This document shows, one piece after another, positions 30,010 to 31,851 of a stretch of 31,851 nucleotides of DNA. Source of the stretch: Methanodesulfokora sp964525965. GTDB taxonomy: Archaea > Korarchaeota > Korarchaeia > Korarchaeales > Korarchaeaceae. The position numbers and the translations under genes are program-made. The stretch's first letter is position 1, and every line of letters begins with the position of its first letter. The stretch lies in NCBI GenBank assembly GCA_964525965.1, contig CAZGKA010000007.1:1-31851 (forward strand), written 5' to 3'. Under the pieces are notes generated by a model. That model saw nothing but the letters and a program-made list of their open reading frames with translations. It was not told the DNA's origin and did not search any database.

Positions 30010-31176
30010 TCAGGAGCCGTTGGAGAGGATCAGGTAGAAGAGCAGGAGAACTGCTGCTATCAGCGGAACCAGGAGCGCTGTTGTTATGAGGAAGAGACTG
30101 GGCAGGTTCGCTAGGCTGTTCACGTTTGTGGTCATGAGGGCCTGTGCCATGAGCTCCGGCAGCTTCTTCACCAGGTCCGGTCTGGCAACGAAGTAGGGCA
30201 GCTGGCTGTACATGTTCAGCAGCTCACTGCACACGACTCCTGCCAACGCAAGAGGGGCAAGTGCAAGTGCGTATCTGGCCTTTCTCTCGCTCAATCTGGA
30301 TTTCCTGACCTCCATGAAGATGTAGAGAAGCAGAAGAAGCTGTGCCGCCACCACCATCATCTTCACGTAGAACATCCCGCTGAGATCGTGCTCGGGCTTC
30401 ACCCCCATCATCGATCCGAACACGTTGTAGAACTTGTAGGGTGAGGCGGTGAAGAGGCTCATCGAGTACCATCCTCCAGCCAGGATGGAGAGAACCAGGA
30501 AGACGAGCCCTGATTCTGACAGGTTCTTGATCAGGTCCAGATACCTGTCCTCGTTCTCCAGGGTCGTCAGGTATCTCCAGGAGTAGGCTGCCACCAGGAC
30601 CATGGAGCCGACCGCCATCGCACCGAGCACGCTCTTAATATAGAGTGGGGCAAATGTCGGGTTTGAGAGCGCCTTTATCAGATCAAGATGAGGTTTTGGT
30701 GAGAGCTCCAGGCCGTAGGGAGCGTTCAGAAAGGCAAACACGGCCCTGAACCCGAAGGGTATGAGGAAGCCCGAGACGGCCATGGCCGCACCCACAATCA
30801 TGTGTGCCAGGCTGGAGACCCTGTCCCACAGGTACCAGTAGCCTGCTATGCTCAAGAACCTCAGCACTATCATCAGTATGGCTATGCTGAACGGAGCCCA
30901 GGCTATGTTTCCGGCCAGTCCCAAGAAGGAGGGATAGAAGCTCAGCAGCACCACGGTGAAGGCCGTTCCGAAGACTCCGGCCACAGCGTAGGTGCTGGCG
31001 TAGTACCTCATGAGGGTTCTGGCTCTGGCCTTCATGAAGTCGTCCCTCCTGGAGTCGCCAATCCACTTCATCAGAACGATTATCGTGGCCAGAGCTATGT
31101 CCAGGTTGACCAGTGCTATGTGGAAGCCGAAGGTCACAGAGATGAGGGTCACGATCGACAGGGGGGTTGCGCTCAT
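30010..31176 (-). CDS. degenerate CydA-like subunit (CydA') of a cytochrome bd-type oxidase
   Basis: A 388-residue protein with about nine membrane segments and a CydA, not CydB, plan. FHIALVNLDIALAT matches the CydA N-terminus, with H19 conserved; YWYLWDRVSSLAH matches the GWDRLGKVQH region. Compared with E. coli CydA, the haem b595/d acids E99 and E107 are A99 and F107, the b558 ligand H186 is K181, and the GRQPW region with E445 is replaced by MYSQLPYF. The second b558 ligand (M393) seems kept (VKMMVV). The gene lies four bases after cydA, where cydB is expected, with GGAGGTGAT before its ATG. This fits the archaeal CydAA' type of bd oxidase. Confidence 0.78.
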   Translation of the reverse strand: MSATPLSIVTLISVTFGFHIALVNLDIALATIIVLMKWIGDSRRDDFMKARARTLMRYYASTYAVAGVFGTAFTVVLLSFYPSFLGLAGNIAWAPFSIAILMIVLRFLSIAGYWYLWDRVSSLAHMIVGAAMAVSGFLIPFGFRAVFAFLNAPYGLELSPKPHLDLIKALSNPTFAPLYIKSVLGAMAVGSMVLVAAYSWRYLTTLENEDRYLDLIKNLSESGLVFLVLSILAGGWYSMSLFTASPYKFYNVFGSMMGVKPEHDLSGMFYVKMMVVAAQLLLLLYIFMEVRKSRLSERKARYALALAPLALAGVVCSELLNMYSQLPYFVARPDLVKKLPELMAQALMTTNVNSLANLPSLFLITTALLVPLIAAVLLLFYLILSNGS

Positions 31177-31180
31177 ACGA

Positions 31181-31851
31181 TCACCTCCTCCAGAGGTACC
31201 TGTACACGACGAAGCCGAGCACCGAGAGCACGGCGATGAAGTACAGGGCTATCACAGCTACCTCCCAGGCGGGCGGAGGGTTGATTGTGAGCTCCGTCTT
31301 CACGTCCATTATCCCATAGATCGCCCATGGCTTCCTTCCCACCTCCCTGACAGCCCATCCCAAGAAGCTGACCACCTGAGCCAGGACCGGAGATGCCACC
31401 GTCAGTGCTAAGACCCATCTCGGGGGCTCATCCCTCCTAAGAACGTACATCAGCAGTATCAGGGATATGAGGCCGAGCAAGAGCGCCAGCCCGAGCTTGG
31501 TGTAGTAGAAGTAGTGAACTATCAGCGGCGGCCTGTAGCTCGGAGCTATCTGATCGTATGATGGAAGCTTCGCCTGCGAGCTTCCGTAGGCCGCGAGGGG
31601 CATGAACTTATCGGTGAACCACCCCATGCCGAGGGCCTTCGTCAAGCTAGTTATGGAGGAGCTCGTTCCCTCCATCGCTGCCAGCTTCTCCGGATTGTGT
31701 TCCGCCACGGCCACGCCCATCGCGTGTCCAGAGATCGTTCCCTGAATTGCCAGAGCGACGAACCCCAGCACAGCAGCGAACTTGAGGGACTTCCTGAGGT
31801 ACTCCCTGTCATCTCCGTCCCTGAGGGTGAGGAGCCTTAGGGAGTAGGCAC
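31181..31851 (-). CDS. cydA: cytochrome bd-type oxidase subunit I (CydA), 5' end cut by window
   Basis: The frame is open to the window edge; 222 residues of the C-terminal part are present. It keeps the quinol-loop motif NPEKLAAMEG (K55 and E60 of the fragment, matching K252/E257 of E. coli CydA) and the GWAVREVGRKPWAIYG signature with the glutamate equal to E445. The usual FRIMVG with haem b558 ligand M393 reads YYTKLG here, so lysine (K118) takes the place of methionine. The Q-loop is short. An internal ATG at 31771 is not the start. It is the first of a cydA-cydA' pair; the haem ligands H19, E99, E107 and H186 lie outside the window. Confidence 0.85.
   Translation of the reverse strand, partial: AYSLRLLTLRDGDDREYLRKSLKFAAVLGFVALAIQGTISGHAMGVAVAEHNPEKLAAMEGTSSSITSLTKALGMGWFTDKFMPLAAYGSSQAKLPSYDQIAPSYRPPLIVHYFYYTKLGLALLLGLISLILLMYVLRRDEPPRWVLALTVASPVLAQVVSFLGWAVREVGRKPWAIYGIMDVKTELTINPPPAWEVAVIALYFIAVLSVLGFVVYRYLWRR

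Noticed and set aside
31181..31771. ATG at 31771 as the true start of cydA
   Set aside because: The frame stays open to the window edge and the protein there starts in the middle of the CydA fold, just before the quinol loop.

Overview
The window reads as a stretch of chromosome from a thermophilic archaeon, most likely of the TACK/Thermoproteota-Korarchaeota group, though the exact lineage cannot be fixed from sequence alone. The grounds are: A/T-rich TATA-like boxes about 26-28 bases upstream of many start codons, which implies leaderless transcripts; GGAGGTGAT-type ribosome sites inside operons; heavy use of AGG/AGA and ATA codons; four VapBC-type toxin-antitoxin pairs; and archaeal-style protein families (RPA-like OB-fold protein, V4R domain, AbrB/PIN modules, a CydA/CydA'-like oxidase pair). 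No rRNA, tRNA, CRISPR array, transposase or integrase gene was seen.

Layout. 1-5.4 kb: the start of an NAD(P)-binding epimerase (cut by the window edge), a small orphan protein, an OB-fold/zinc-finger protein divergent from a CLC chloride channel with two CBS domains, an ACT-V4R regulatory fusion and a DUF457-type membrane hydrolase. 5.4-7.5 kb: a TauE/SafE exporter, then an AbrB-PIN toxin-antitoxin pair lying between two copies of the 3' end of moxR. 7.5-12.8 kb: a divergent locus with double PRC-barrel protein and MoxR ATPase on the minus strand, and DUF58, an extracytoplasmic helical protein and two membrane-anchored VWA proteins on the plus strand, all from one intergenic promoter region. 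12.8-17.9 kb: a tight minus-strand operon of M18 aminopeptidase, homoserine dehydrogenase, ABC-2 ATPase, ABC-2 permease and a membrane-anchored secreted protein, preceded by a small hypothetical gene.

18-20.3 kb is an accessory island holding an orphan RHH protein, an RHH-PIN pair with a striking double operator over its TATA box, and an AbrB-PIN pair. 20.5-23.2 kb is a sulfate-activation operon: RHH regulator, ATP sulfurylase, APS kinase, TauE/SafE exporter. Together these would turn sulfate into APS and PAPS; no APS or PAPS reductase is present here. 23.2-28.2 kb is a minus-strand operon hyuA-hyuB-phosphodiesterase. 28.4-29.1 kb is a second AbrB-PIN pair, paralogous to the one near 7 kb. 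Next come a class I methyltransferase and, at the right edge, a minus-strand cydA (5' end missing) followed by a degenerate CydA-like gene where CydB would be expected.

The observations most worth following are the CydA/CydA'-like pair with lost haem ligands, the moxR 3'-end duplication around a toxin-antitoxin module, the double AGGT-AA-ACCT operator, the ACT-V4R fusion, and the RHH-led sulfate operon with a palindrome on its TATA box.
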